A DNA stretch of 64,000 nt from Postechiella marina (GCF_039538365.1 NZ_BAABCA010000003.1:592999-656998); one strand, 5' to 3'; shown: positions 44,793 through 53,225, counted from the stretch's first letter. A program made the numbers and translations. Notes: generated from the letters alone by a model not told the origin.

Positions 44793-44880
44793 AAATATTT
44801 AAGAAAAAGTAATTGATTTCTAATATAAGATTTGCACAATCTTATTGAAGACTCGTTATTTTAGTTAGTAGTTAGTAGAT

Positions 44881-44914
44881 GGACCCTAAACTCATATTTT
44901 AGGGTCCTTTTTTT
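44881..44914 (+). terminator. Strong intrinsic terminator after the SusCD operon
   Basis: ggaccctaaa (44881-44890) pairs perfectly with tttagggtcc (44898-44907), loop ctcatat, followed by seven Ts. It ends plus-strand transcription of the SusCD locus. Confidence 0.95.
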
Positions 44915-44938
44915 ATGCTTTATATTTAAGTCTATATA

Positions 44939-46765
44939 TTATTTATTGAAATTTATTAGTTCTTGAAAATCACTAGAAATTTGTTCCAAGCTTGCTATAT
45001 AATCTTTAGTAAAACGAGCTCGTTTTGCTATATCAATTGTTTCATGAATATAATAAACCGCTCTCCCGTAGTTCTTTAATTTAAAATGAGCTATCGATAA
45101 AGATCGCCCAGCCATAACACGTGTTTGTAATGTATATTTATTATTTATAAAAGCTCTTTCGCTAAACTCCTTTGCTTGATTTAAATCTCTTATTGTTTCG
45201 TCTGGACAATTAATCATTAAAGATCCATAAGCTTCTTGAATATTAGAGTCGTTAGGAAACTTTTTTAATGCAGATTGGTATAAGCCCAATAAATTTGACC
45301 ACATTTTATTTTTTTGATAGTACGTTTCTAAATAATCAATTACAAACTTCTTTTCTGGGTTTACCTTAAAAGCCAACTCAAAGTGCTTTATAGATTGAGT
45401 TTCATTACCTGTAATCATACAAATAATACCTTCTAAAACATGTATATCTAAATGTGTCGAATCAATTTTCTTTAGCTGCGTTAAATATTGTTTTGCTTGC
45501 TTTATATCTTCTATGCTAAGAAACAAAAATACAGCATCACTAATTACAGATGTATTATTAGGGTTTTCCTTTAAAAGTTGATTTATAAAAGCAATTGCCT
45601 TATCCTTCATACCTAATTTTTCATAATACATACCTGCCAATGTAGACCTTGTTTCTGGTTTTTCTCCACTAACATTTTCGGCAGCCATAAAATAGGCTTG
45701 TGCTTCTTTAAATTGCTTAGAGTTCGCTAACCCCATACCAACCTCTATTAATTCTTGATAATTATCGCTAAACGCAATAATATGATTAGGCAACAAAGGA
45801 AGCGCGCGCTTAACAGCATTCATATCTATAAATTGCTTAATCGCTTTCGAAGTTATATACTTACTCTCTGGTATATTTTTTAAACCTAAAGTAACTAACT
45901 CTAACGCCCAAAGAGAATTACTGCTTCGCCTTGCATCTTCTATTTGTTTTAATAAATAAGTTTCAGACTTAGAGTAGAAACTAAGCTTATCCAATAAAGT
46001 ATCTACTGGCGAGCTATAAATGTTTAAATCTTTAGACCTGTCTCTGTAATATTTACTTAAAACAGTATCGCCTTTTTCTGCATAAATAATACTTAATTGC
46101 TTGTATGCTGGACTAAATGTAACTTGCTTATTTATTAATGTTTTTAATTGCTTTTCGGCCAAATCCTTGTTATGTGTTGTACTATTAATTTTAGCCCATT
46201 CTAAATGCGCATAAATTGGTAAAGAAAAATAAGAGGTTCTTTTACTATTTTTTAAAACAAAATGCGCTTTATCCATTGCAGATAGTCTTTTTAAAATGCC
46301 TTCTGCTTTAGTTATTAAACCCATTTGGCTATAAGCTTCTCCTAAATAATAACTAGCCATATAAGCTGTTGAGTTAATTTTTAAAACAGTATTAAAATAC
46401 CTTATTGCTTTTTCAGAGTCGCCTAGCTCACGCTTTAAACAGCCTAAATAATAATTCCATTTCCAATTTTCTGGTTCTCGTTCTATAGCCAACAAATAGC
46501 ATGTTTCTGCTTCTTTAAAATAATTATTAGACTGATACACCATACCTAACTCACCTAAATTATTAGAAGAAGGTTTGTTTTTAACCTTTGTATTAGCATC
46601 AATTAAATAGTTTTTAAAAGATAGAGAAGCTCCTTCTAAATCTGGAATGTTAGGAAGCTTATCAGCGTATTGATTATCACTATAAATTTTAATTCCGAAA
46701 TAAAACAAAACAAAACCTAAAACAACAATAATCGAGATACTAAAAAGCTTACTTTTTTTGTTCAT
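44939..46765 (-). CDS. Membrane-anchored TPR protein
   Basis: A 608-residue protein with one N-terminal membrane helix (about 8-27, FSISIIVVLGFVLFYFGIKI) and many TPR units (LGELGMVYQSNNYFKEAETC, NYYLGCLKRELGDSEKAIRY, MASYYLGEAYSQMGLITKAE and others to the end). The helix suggests it is periplasmic but tethered. It is convergent with the SusCD operon and divergent from the cytochrome gene, which starts 146 bases upstream. A role in assembling or scaffolding a cytochrome/VCBS complex is possible only by neighbourhood. Confidence 0.85.
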   Translation of the reverse strand: MNKKSKLFSISIIVVLGFVLFYFGIKIYSDNQYADKLPNIPDLEGASLSFKNYLIDANTKVKNKPSSNNLGELGMVYQSNNYFKEAETCYLLAIEREPENWKWNYYLGCLKRELGDSEKAIRYFNTVLKINSTAYMASYYLGEAYSQMGLITKAEGILKRLSAMDKAHFVLKNSKRTSYFSLPIYAHLEWAKINSTTHNKDLAEKQLKTLINKQVTFSPAYKQLSIIYAEKGDTVLSKYYRDRSKDLNIYSSPVDTLLDKLSFYSKSETYLLKQIEDARRSSNSLWALELVTLGLKNIPESKYITSKAIKQFIDMNAVKRALPLLPNHIIAFSDNYQELIEVGMGLANSKQFKEAQAYFMAAENVSGEKPETRSTLAGMYYEKLGMKDKAIAFINQLLKENPNNTSVISDAVFLFLSIEDIKQAKQYLTQLKKIDSTHLDIHVLEGIICMITGNETQSIKHFELAFKVNPEKKFVIDYLETYYQKNKMWSNLLGLYQSALKKFPNDSNIQEAYGSLMINCPDETIRDLNQAKEFSERAFINNKYTLQTRVMAGRSLSIAHFKLKNYGRAVYYIHETIDIAKRARFTKDYIASLEQISSDFQELINFNK

Positions 46766-46910
46766 TCCAATTCAATTTAAATACTAAAAATAGATTTTAC
46801 TAAAATAGCAAAAAGCTAGACGACCTTTGATAAAACTAAAGAAAATAGACTCTTATTTTTTTTAGTTTTATGTATTTTAGTGAAATCATTTTTTAAACTA
46901 AAACATAACC

Positions 46911-47324
46911 TTGCGCCTTACAAAAACAAATAACACAAAAATTGCTTCTTTTTTTATTTCAATGTGTTTGCTTAGTATTTTAGGGTGCAAAAAAATAGAC
47001 AAAAAGCCTAAACTAGAACAAATAGAAAAAGGGCAAAAGTTATTTACATCTGTAGGTTGCGCAACTTGCCACTCTTTATCTGGCAAAAAACTTTATGGCC
47101 CGTCTTTAAACACTATTTTAGGAACAGAAATAAAAGTTATAAGAAAAAAGGTTGAGCATACCGTTATAATAGATAAAAACTACATTTTACAATCTATTAT
47201 ACATCCCGATTTTGAAAAACCTATAGAGTTTAAAAACAGTAAAATGCCAAAACCAATACTTACAACCAACGAAATTAATTGTATTGTAGATTATATAATA
47301 TCTATAAATAAAAAAACAAACTAA
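46911..47324 (+). CDS. c-type cytochrome lipoprotein
   Basis: A 137-residue class I cytochrome c-like protein. The haem-binding motif is CATCH (residues about 50-54) in TSVGCATCHSLSGKKLYGPS, with the distal Met ligand in NSKMPKP near residue 107. It begins at TTG (MRLTKTNNTK) with a signal and lipobox (ISMCLLSILGCKK); an internal ATG at 46962 would leave too short a signal. It is a periplasmic or membrane-tethered electron carrier. The next gene follows by 17 bases and is on the same strand. Its redox partner is unknown. Confidence 0.88.
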   Translation: MRLTKTNNTKIASFFISMCLLSILGCKKIDKKPKLEQIEKGQKLFTSVGCATCHSLSGKKLYGPSLNTILGTEIKVIRKKVEHTVIIDKNYILQSIIHPDFEKPIEFKNSKMPKPILTTNEINCIVDYIISINKKTN

Positions 47325-47341
47325 ATACCATCAATAATTTT

Positions 47342-48652
47342 ATGGCATCATGGTCTTATAACACATCAAAAAGAAAACTCTTCTACCAAAATTTAAAACC
47401 TTTAAGAAGCACGTTATTATTAATATTACTAGTTTTAACAACTTGTTATAATTGCAAAAAAAAAGAAGCTAAAAATAACGTAAAACAACAAGAAAAACCT
47501 AAAGTATTTACGCCAATAACCATAGGTAAAACATTTAAAGAACCACCACAAATATCTAATCTTACTGTAAACGATATTGACAAAAATGGCTTACAAGATG
47601 TTATTGTTTGCGATATTAAAAACAACTTAGTTTCTATAATTAAGCAAGAACCAAAAGACACATATACAGAACATACAATTGCAAATAGCATAAACGCACC
47701 AGCTCATACTGAGGTTGTAGATTTTGACAACGATGGCGATAAAGATATAATAGTTGCTGTTTTGGGCATGCTTTTTCCTAATAACGATAAAATTGGTTCT
47801 GTAATTGTTCTTGAAAACGATGGTAAAAACAATTTTAAAAAACAAATTATAGCCAAAAACATAGCTCGTGTAGCAGATGTAAGAGCTGGTGATATTGATG
47901 GCGATGGCGATATAGACCTAGCTGCAGCCCAATTTGGTTATGATGATGGCGCAACCTGTTGGATAGAAAATTTAGGAAACTGGAAATTTAAAACACATTA
48001 TTTACAAAACATTTCGGGGCCAATAAATGTTGAACTTATAGATATTGATTTTGATAACGATTTAGATATAATTTCTTTAGTTACCCAAGAATGGGAAAAA
48101 ATATATTGCTTTGAGAATGATGGCAAAGGCCATTTTAAACAAAAACAACTATGGGGCTCTAGCAACGAAGATTTTGGATCTAGCGGCATATCTATAGCAG
48201 ATATAAACAAAGATGGCAAACCAGATATACTTTATACCAACGGAGATGCTTTCGATTACTTACCACCTTTACCAAGACCTTGGCATGGTATACAATGGTT
48301 AGAAAACTTAGGCAATTTAAATTTTAAATACCACCACATAATTAATTTCCCTGGCGCTTTTAGTGCAAGGGCCACAGATTTTGATAAAGACAACGATAAT
48401 GACATTTTTGCTGTTAGCGGATTTAATTATTGGGACAAACCCAACGCAGAAAGTTTAATTTGGCTAGAAAACACAGGCAGCAACACCTTTAAAAAACACA
48501 CTATAGCTAAATCGCCAACACACTTAATTACTTTAGAACTTGGCGATTTTAATAACGACGGATTTACAGATTTAGTAACTGGAGGCGTTTATGTTTATCC
48601 GCCTTTTAACCAAACAGAGCGTGTCACGCTTTGGATGCATAGAGGTAAGTGA
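47342..48652 (+). CDS. FG-GAP/VCBS-repeat lipoprotein
   Basis: A 436-residue protein with a hydrophobic signal (about 24-40) and a possible lipobox (LVLTTCYNC). It contains about six FG-GAP/VCBS-like blades, each with a calcium-loop pattern: DFDNDGDKDI, DIDGDGDIDL, DIDFDNDLDI, DINKDGKPDI, DFDKDNDNDI and DFNNDGFTDL. It probably forms a beta-propeller. It ends 31 bases before a terminator that on the opposite strand belongs to a tRNA-like end. Together with the cytochrome it makes a two-gene operon; the ligand is unknown. Confidence 0.88.
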   Translation: MASWSYNTSKRKLFYQNLKPLRSTLLLILLVLTTCYNCKKKEAKNNVKQQEKPKVFTPITIGKTFKEPPQISNLTVNDIDKNGLQDVIVCDIKNNLVSIIKQEPKDTYTEHTIANSINAPAHTEVVDFDNDGDKDIIVAVLGMLFPNNDKIGSVIVLENDGKNNFKKQIIAKNIARVADVRAGDIDGDGDIDLAAAQFGYDDGATCWIENLGNWKFKTHYLQNISGPINVELIDIDFDNDLDIISLVTQEWEKIYCFENDGKGHFKQKQLWGSSNEDFGSSGISIADINKDGKPDILYTNGDAFDYLPPLPRPWHGIQWLENLGNLNFKYHHIINFPGAFSARATDFDKDNDNDIFAVSGFNYWDKPNAESLIWLENTGSNTFKKHTIAKSPTHLITLELGDFNNDGFTDLVTGGVYVYPPFNQTERVTLWMHRGK

Positions 48653-48682
48653 TTTTTTTTACTATTGCTTTTAAAAACTAAA

Positions 48683-48710
48683 AAAGCCTTTCAATTTCTT
48701 GAAAGGCTTT
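48683..48710. terminator. Hairpin terminator, serving both the VCBS gene and a tRNA-like 3' end
   Basis: aaagcctttca (48683-48693) and tgaaaggcttt (48700-48710) form an 11-bp perfect stem. On the minus strand the stem is followed by a run of Ts, 14 bases after the tRNA-like end at 48724. On the plus strand it lies 31 bases after the VCBS stop. Confidence 0.8.
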
Positions 48711-48723
48711 ACAATTTCTAAAA

Positions 48724-48738
48724 GTGGTCCCACTTGGA
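48724..48738 (-). other. Putative att site: 3' end of a tRNA gene (remnant)
   Basis: On the minus strand tccaagtgggaccac reads as the last part of a tRNA: T60-C61-C62, T-stem 3' half CCAAG, acceptor 3' half TGGGACC and discriminator A, followed by a spacer and an intrinsic terminator. The rest of the tRNA (T-stem 5' half and everything upstream) is absent. A tyrosine integrase gene lies just to the right. Such 3'-end fragments mark the far att site of tRNA-targeting elements. The tRNA identity cannot be told from this piece. Confidence 0.55.
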
Positions 48739-48833
48739 CCATTTTAATATTTATACTATGTTACTCTATTTTATATAAAAAGCACCAAAACCCTTTAAAA
48801 ATAGATGTTTTAAGGTTTATTAGATAATATGTT

Positions 48834-48841
48834 TATATTTG
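48834..48841 (+). promoter_or_regulatory. Bacteroidota-type -7 element for the integrase gene
   Basis: tatatttg matches TAnnTTTG, 64 bases upstream of the integrase ATG. The two GTTGCCCC repeats lie between this element and the ATG, well placed for regulation. Confidence 0.45.
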
Positions 48842-48864
48842 TAATCTATATAATTAAACACAAT

Positions 48865-48884
48865 GTTGCCCCGATTGTTGCCCC
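48865..48884 (+). repeat. Two direct repeats GTTGCCCC upstream of int
   Basis: GTTGCCCC occurs at 48865-48872 and 48877-48884, a 12-base period, followed by a T run. GC-rich repeats stand out in this AT-rich gap. They could be arm-type integrase binding sites or a repressor operator. Confidence 0.6.
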
Positions 48885-48905
48885 TTTTTTAAAACTAGAT
48901 AAATT

Positions 48906-50195
48906 ATGAATACAATACAATCTACATCTGGAACAGTTTCATTTAGACTGAAGCAAACTAAACTATCAAAAGAAACCTCAATAATTTTCGAATATAGTTA
49001 CGGAAGAGGTAATAGACTAAAGTATTCAACAGGGTTCAAAACAATACCCAAAAATTGGGATTCAAAAAATCAAAAAATCAGATCCGTCTCTACTATAAAT
49101 AATAGAGAGACAATTAACAATCGTCTAAAAGAGATTGAGTTAAAATTTATAAAAGCGACATCTAAGCTAACAGAGGAAGATAAACAAAGCAAAGAAACTC
49201 TAAAAGCAATCTATGATAAAATTTTAGGCAAAAACATAGAAGCTCAAGAAACCAAAATTAGTTTTATAAAATACGCTAACGATTTCACAAAAACTCACGA
49301 CGATAATCAAATTAATGCTGCTAGCATGAAATTGAGCCCAACCACTATTAGATCCTATAAACAAACAATTAAACAAATTGAGGATTTTAATGAAGAAAAA
49401 AACTTTAAACTAGACTTCGATAAAATAGACATGACGTTCTATTATGCTTTTGTAAGTTTTTTAGAAAACAGAGAGTTTTCACTAAACACAGTGGGGAAGC
49501 ATATAAAAAATATAATTGCACTTTTAAACAGAGCCACGGAAGACGATATTAATAGTAATTTAAAATATAAACACAGAGACTTTAAAAGAGTCTCTGAAAA
49601 AAGCACATCCATATATTTAACCGCTGAAGAAATTGACGAACTATACAAACTGGACCTATCTTTCAATAAAGACTGGGAAAGAGCAAGAGATATTTTTTTG
49701 ATAGGATATTATACCGGACAAAGAGTTTCAGATTATAATGGACTTAACAAAAAAAACATTAAAATTTTTGAAGGCAAAAAGGTTTTTGAAATACACCAGA
49801 AAAAAACTAAAAAAACAGTCTATATACCGATCCATCCCAAAATAATACAAATCATGGATTTGCGCTACAAAGGTGGCTTACCAAAAAAAATGCCAGATCA
49901 ACATATAAATGAATACATAAAAAAAATAGGCCGAAAAGCAAAAATCAAAGAAGGAGTAACAACTAAAATAACCATTGGAGGAGTAGTTAAAGAAAAGACT
50001 ACACCAAAATATAGTTTGATAGGAACACACTCAGCAAGACGCTCTTTTTGTACAAATGCATATTTATCAAAAATGCCTGTAATTGATATTATGGCATTAA
50101 GCGGACATACAACAGAGAAAGAATTTTATAATTATATAAAAGTTACGCCGCAAGAAAGAGCTGTTAAAATAGCAGACTCAGCATTTTTCAATTAA
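48906..50195 (+). CDS. Tyrosine-type site-specific integrase
   Basis: A 429-residue tyrosine recombinase that would catalyse integration and excision of the element. Residues 1-110 are an Arm-DNA-binding-like domain (beta-rich N-terminus), 115-225 a SAM-like core-binding domain and 235-425 the catalytic domain. The catalytic set is visible: Arg273 (TGQRVSDY), His375-x-x-Arg378 (HSARR), His401 (GHTTEK) and nucleophile Tyr410. It is a full-length Bacteroidota-type integrase, next to the tRNA-like end at 48724-48738. Codon content is similar to its neighbours. Confidence 0.95.
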   Translation: MNTIQSTSGTVSFRLKQTKLSKETSIIFEYSYGRGNRLKYSTGFKTIPKNWDSKNQKIRSVSTINNRETINNRLKEIELKFIKATSKLTEEDKQSKETLKAIYDKILGKNIEAQETKISFIKYANDFTKTHDDNQINAASMKLSPTTIRSYKQTIKQIEDFNEEKNFKLDFDKIDMTFYYAFVSFLENREFSLNTVGKHIKNIIALLNRATEDDINSNLKYKHRDFKRVSEKSTSIYLTAEEIDELYKLDLSFNKDWERARDIFLIGYYTGQRVSDYNGLNKKNIKIFEGKKVFEIHQKKTKKTVYIPIHPKIIQIMDLRYKGGLPKKMPDQHINEYIKKIGRKAKIKEGVTTKITIGGVVKEKTTPKYSLIGTHSARRSFCTNAYLSKMPVIDIMALSGHTTEKEFYNYIKVTPQERAVKIADSAFFN

Positions 50196-50216
50196 CTCAA
50201 TATTTAAACTCAACAT

Positions 50217-50993
50217 ATGTATCAAAATATATTTGCCTTAGATCAAATTTCATTCAAAGACAGAAAAAACACAAAAGAAGTTCCTTCAGAATATACACTA
50301 AACAACTATAGCTATTACGAGCCAAAGCTTGAAAAAGATTTCTACTTGAAAGTTTTCTTAAAAAAAGCATTATTTGATATTGACATATTAGAACTTGAAG
50401 ATTTTCTTACTTTTCAAAATGACAATTCAATAAACCCGGAACGTTTTATAAAAACATTAAAATTAAAGGTTCTACCCTCCATTAAAACAATCATTAAGAA
50501 TGCATACTCTTCTCTTGCAGGAGGAATGGAGTATTATAAGGAAATTAAGTTAGAAGATGGCTTTATCGAAACAGAAGGAACAATTAAAAACAGTGAATTT
50601 GAATACTATATGTTTTATCATTGGACGCACATCGGTAAACTTACGGAAGAATTTGAAGAAAGACACTCTATCACTTTAAACTTTATAGAAAAATTATCAA
50701 GCACAAATACTAATTCAACCCCACTAAACTGGTGCGGTAAGCCAAGTCATTTAGCTTTTCTAGTTAGAAGCCTTATAGATGAAGGCTACATCTCTCCTCC
50801 AACCGGAAAAGATAAGGAAATAAACCTTACTGAACTTTCTCGCCAAATAATATCAGCGTTTAATTTAGAAAGTAAAACAACACCAAACACTTTACGTGTA
50901 TACTTAAATTCAGAATCCGAAAAACATATAAACCTGAAAAAAAACTTTGATAATCAAGGGTTTAACCTTCCCGATTCAGGCTTACTAGGTTAG
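50217..50993 (+). CDS. RteC-like regulatory protein of integrative elements
   Basis: A 258-residue protein with no signal or membrane segment. The C-terminal half (LNWCGKPSHLAFLVRSLIDE, then NLTELSRQIISAFNLES and TLRVYLNSE) resembles the C-terminal domain of RteC, the regulator that controls excision in Bacteroides conjugative transposons. The N-terminal half is Lys/Glu-rich helical with no motif I recognise. It is 22 bases after the integrase gene and just before a 16-bp palindrome that could be its operator. The RteC assignment is by pattern only. Confidence 0.6.
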   Translation: MYQNIFALDQISFKDRKNTKEVPSEYTLNNYSYYEPKLEKDFYLKVFLKKALFDIDILELEDFLTFQNDNSINPERFIKTLKLKVLPSIKTIIKNAYSSLAGGMEYYKEIKLEDGFIETEGTIKNSEFEYYMFYHWTHIGKLTEEFEERHSITLNFIEKLSSTNTNSTPLNWCGKPSHLAFLVRSLIDEGYISPPTGKDKEINLTELSRQIISAFNLESKTTPNTLRVYLNSESEKHINLKKNFDNQGFNLPDSGLLG

Positions 50994-51006
50994 GTATCGA
51001 TACCTA
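50991..51006. promoter_or_regulatory. Perfect 16-bp palindrome upstream of the excisionase gene
   Basis: TAGGTATCGATACCTA is its own reverse complement. It begins at the stop codon of the RteC-like gene and lies 65 bases before the excisionase-like ATG, a suitable place for an operator of a dimeric regulator. There is no T run, so it is not a terminator. Confidence 0.6.
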
Positions 51007-51070
51007 CTGACACCTCTAAAACCTCCATTTATCAAGACTTTTGTTGAAGTAACAAGTCAAACAGAGTTAA

Positions 51071-51349
51071 ATGGATTCAAAACAAGTAACAATTTATAAT
51101 ATAACACCAGATGAACTAACGGTTCAGATTTCTGATGCGGTTGAAGCTAAATACAAACTGCTTCAATTAAAACAAGAAAAAAACGATGAAGATCTTCTAA
51201 CTGTAGAAGAAACTTTAAATCTTCTTAAATGCTCCAAACAAGCACTTTGGAACTGGAGAAAAAATGGAATCCTTCCTTCATACCGCTTAGGCAACCGTGT
51301 GTACTATAAGAAGAGTGATATTTTTGCTAAACTCGTAAAACAAGATTAG
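51071..51349 (+). CDS. Excisionase-like helix-turn-helix protein (MerR/Xis fold)
   Basis: A 92-residue DNA-binding protein. Residues 45-90 hold an excisionase-family winged HTH: LLTVEETLNLLKCSKQALWN, then RKNGILPSYRLGNRVYYKKS. The N-terminal 40 residues are helical with possible coiled-coil character. Such proteins bend DNA at att sites to direct excision, or act as transcription regulators. It overlaps nothing; the next gene starts one base after the stop, so they are in one operon. Confidence 0.85.
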   Translation: MDSKQVTIYNITPDELTVQISDAVEAKYKLLQLKQEKNDEDLLTVEETLNLLKCSKQALWNWRKNGILPSYRLGNRVYYKKSDIFAKLVKQD

Positions 51350-51350
51350 C

Positions 51351-52013
51351 ATGGTAGGATTTATAATGCTGCATAGAGACCTTCTTGACTGGGAATGGTA
51401 TCAATCTTCAGAAACCTTCAGGGTTTTCGTTCACCTTATTTTACGCGCCAACTATTCAGATAAAAAATGGCAAGGCACAGATGTAAAAAGAGGTCAATTC
51501 ATCACATCAAATAATCACCTTGCAAACGAATTATCTCTATCAATTCAACAAGTTAGAACCGCTCTCAAAAGACTTGAATCCGGCGGATATATAACACGCA
51601 AAACAACAAACAAATTTACCCTTATAACCATTGTAAACTACAACAATAGGCAATCAACAAAGACCCCAACTAACAGTCAAAAAACACCTCTAAAAACAAA
51701 CAAGCAACACTCAGCTAACATTCAATCAACAACAACTAAAAAAAGTAATAAAGAAAATAAGGTTAATAAATTAAAAATAGAGGAGCGGATTGAAAATTTC
51801 AAAAAACAAGTTTTTGAACACTCTAATTATTCAAAAGATATTTTAACCTCATTTTTTAATTATTGGAGCGAATTAAATTCTCAAAAAAATAAAATGCGTT
51901 TTGAAAAGGACGATTATTTCGATTTGAAAATAAGATTAGAAAAATGGCTCTTAAATGAAAAGCCCAAACTCTCCAACAGTAACAATATAAAGAATACCAA
52001 CTCCAACCGCTAA
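51351..52013 (+). CDS. Replication-initiation-like protein with winged-helix N-terminus
   Basis: A 220-residue protein. The N-terminal ~105 residues (FIMLHRDLLDWEWYQSSETF, TDVKRGQFITSNNHLANELSLS, IQQVRTALKRLESGGYITRK) are typical of phage and mobile-element replisome organisers and DnaD-like initiators with a winged-helix fold. Then a Thr/Asn/Lys-rich linker and a short helical C-terminus (HSNYSKDILTSFFNYWSEL). Placed before a DnaC-like loader it most likely starts replication of the excised element. An in-frame ATG at 51366 is a possible alternative start. Confidence 0.75.
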   Translation: MVGFIMLHRDLLDWEWYQSSETFRVFVHLILRANYSDKKWQGTDVKRGQFITSNNHLANELSLSIQQVRTALKRLESGGYITRKTTNKFTLITIVNYNNRQSTKTPTNSQKTPLKTNKQHSANIQSTTTKKSNKENKVNKLKIEERIENFKKQVFEHSNYSKDILTSFFNYWSELNSQKNKMRFEKDDYFDLKIRLEKWLLNEKPKLSNSNNIKNTNSNR

Positions 52014-52015
52014 AC

Positions 52016-52747
52016 ATGAAAAATATTAAACCACATCAAAAGAATCTTGATATTTATGAGCAGATTAAACAAAACACCAAACAAAGCTCAATAGAAACCA
52101 AGCGACAACATCCTTATTCTAAAGTAGATTTATGGAAAGCTTTTCAAAAAGAGTACCTCATTCTACATAGTAAAACATTTTTATATAATGATGATAATGT
52201 AATAAAAAATATAAAACCCCTGTTTTGTTACTTTTTAGAATCAGATGCCTTTTTTGAGTGCAGACATTTACGTACCGATATTTCTGCCCCTTCCTTTAAA
52301 AAAGGATTATTATTATTTGGAAATGTTGGTGTAGGCAAATCACATATTATGCAAACTTTTCAATCACTTTTTGCAAAATATCAACCTCACAGATTCACCA
52401 TGACACCCACTCATGAAGTTGTAGATAAATACGAAGCCACCAAAAGTCCTGAAGACAGAAATCACTTTTACAAAACCTTCACAAATGGCACCATCCTATT
52501 TGACGATTTGAATTCTGAAAAAGTAGCTAATAATTTTGGTCACGTAAACATTATGAAAGAAGTCATTCTTCGTCGTTGTACATTAAATAAAAAAACACAT
52601 TTAATAATGAATCCTTTACCTGGTTTTGAAGATGATACAAATGGCTCATTGCTAAAACTAGGCGATAATTATGATCAAAGAATGGTTGATAGGTTTTATG
52701 AAATGTTCAATATTATCGAGCTGAAAGGAAAAAGCATGAGAAGATAA
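52016..52747 (+). CDS. DnaC-like AAA+ helicase loader
   Basis: A 243-residue ATPase. Walker A is GNVGVGKS (residues 102-109) and Walker B is TILFDDLNSE (about 159-168). Sensor-like MNPLPGF and the late YDQRMVDRFYEMFN (arginine finger region) fit the DnaC/IstB-like group. It would load a replicative helicase at the element's origin. It starts 3 bases after the initiator-like gene, so the two form a replication pair. IstB-type transposition helper is an alternative but no transposase is near. Confidence 0.88.
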   Translation: MKNIKPHQKNLDIYEQIKQNTKQSSIETKRQHPYSKVDLWKAFQKEYLILHSKTFLYNDDNVIKNIKPLFCYFLESDAFFECRHLRTDISAPSFKKGLLLFGNVGVGKSHIMQTFQSLFAKYQPHRFTMTPTHEVVDKYEATKSPEDRNHFYKTFTNGTILFDDLNSEKVANNFGHVNIMKEVILRRCTLNKKTHLIMNPLPGFEDDTNGSLLKLGDNYDQRMVDRFYEMFNIIELKGKSMRR

Positions 52748-52811
52748 AAAAGGTTAAATTAAACTTATTTTAACGGATAAAACCCCAAAAACAACACAAA
52801 AACCACCAATT

Positions 52812-53225
52812 ATGAAAAAAAACTGTAAACATTGCAATGAAATATTTAACGCAAGAAGACGCAACCATCTATACTGCTCCCCTAGCTGCAAGACCTTAGC
52901 GAGCTACAAAAGAAACAACTACAAGTACGCTCCTGGTCACTACCAAAAACGACCTATCGCTATAAAAGAAACCGGTACAGCTTTAACAACAAAAAAAACA
53001 GAAACAGCTATCACTGAATTAGAAAAAAAAATTAAAAAAATTGATAATGTTAATATGCCATCCATTTCAAATGCAGCATTAGGAACCATGGCAGCCGAGG
53101 TTGCAATAAGTGGAGTAAAACGATTGTTTGCTCCAAACACCTTGCCAGCTACAAAAGAAGATATAGAAAGCTTAAAAAACGAAATCAACGCCATTAAAGC
53201 TCTTATTCAACGAAAGGCTCATTAA
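52812..53225 (+). CDS. Small Cys-rich zinc-finger-like protein of unknown function
   Basis: A 137-residue protein. The N-terminus has a Cys4 arrangement C5-x2-C8-x13-C22-x3-C26 (NCKHCNE, YCSPSCKT), as in treble-clef or FCS-like zinc fingers, often on DNA- or RNA-binding proteins. A basic stretch follows (YKRNNYKYAPGHYQKRP). The C-terminal part is helical with a hydrophobic stretch (NAALGTMAAEVAISGVKRL) and a final coiled coil. I do not recognise a named family. It is the last plus-strand gene before the convergent secretion operon. Confidence 0.7.
   Translation: MKKNCKHCNEIFNARRRNHLYCSPSCKTLASYKRNNYKYAPGHYQKRPIAIKETGTALTTKKTETAITELEKKIKKIDNVNMPSISNAALGTMAAEVAISGVKRLFAPNTLPATKEDIESLKNEINAIKALIQRKAH

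Larger units (their letters stand above)
48721..53225. mobile_element. Integrative element core (integrase, regulator, excisionase, replication module)
   Basis: A contiguous plus-strand block of six genes between a tRNA-like end (48724-48738) and 53225: tyrosine integrase, RteC-like protein, excisionase-like HTH, replication-initiator-like protein, DnaC-like loader and Cys-rich protein. There are no capsid, terminase, relaxase or T4SS genes. The left end is well placed. The right end is not: no second copy of the tRNA-end sequence is visible up to 64000, so the element may run through the secretion operon and RHS genes and beyond the window. Confidence 0.65.

Noticed and set aside
48725..48741. 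Inverted repeat TGGTCC/GGACCA read as a terminator or operator
   Set aside because: The surrounding match to a tRNA 3' end with T-stem, acceptor and discriminator plus a downstream terminator explains it better.
52016..52747. IstB-type transposition helper of an IS21-like element
   Set aside because: No IstA transposase or terminal inverted repeats are near, and the gene follows an initiator-like gene.
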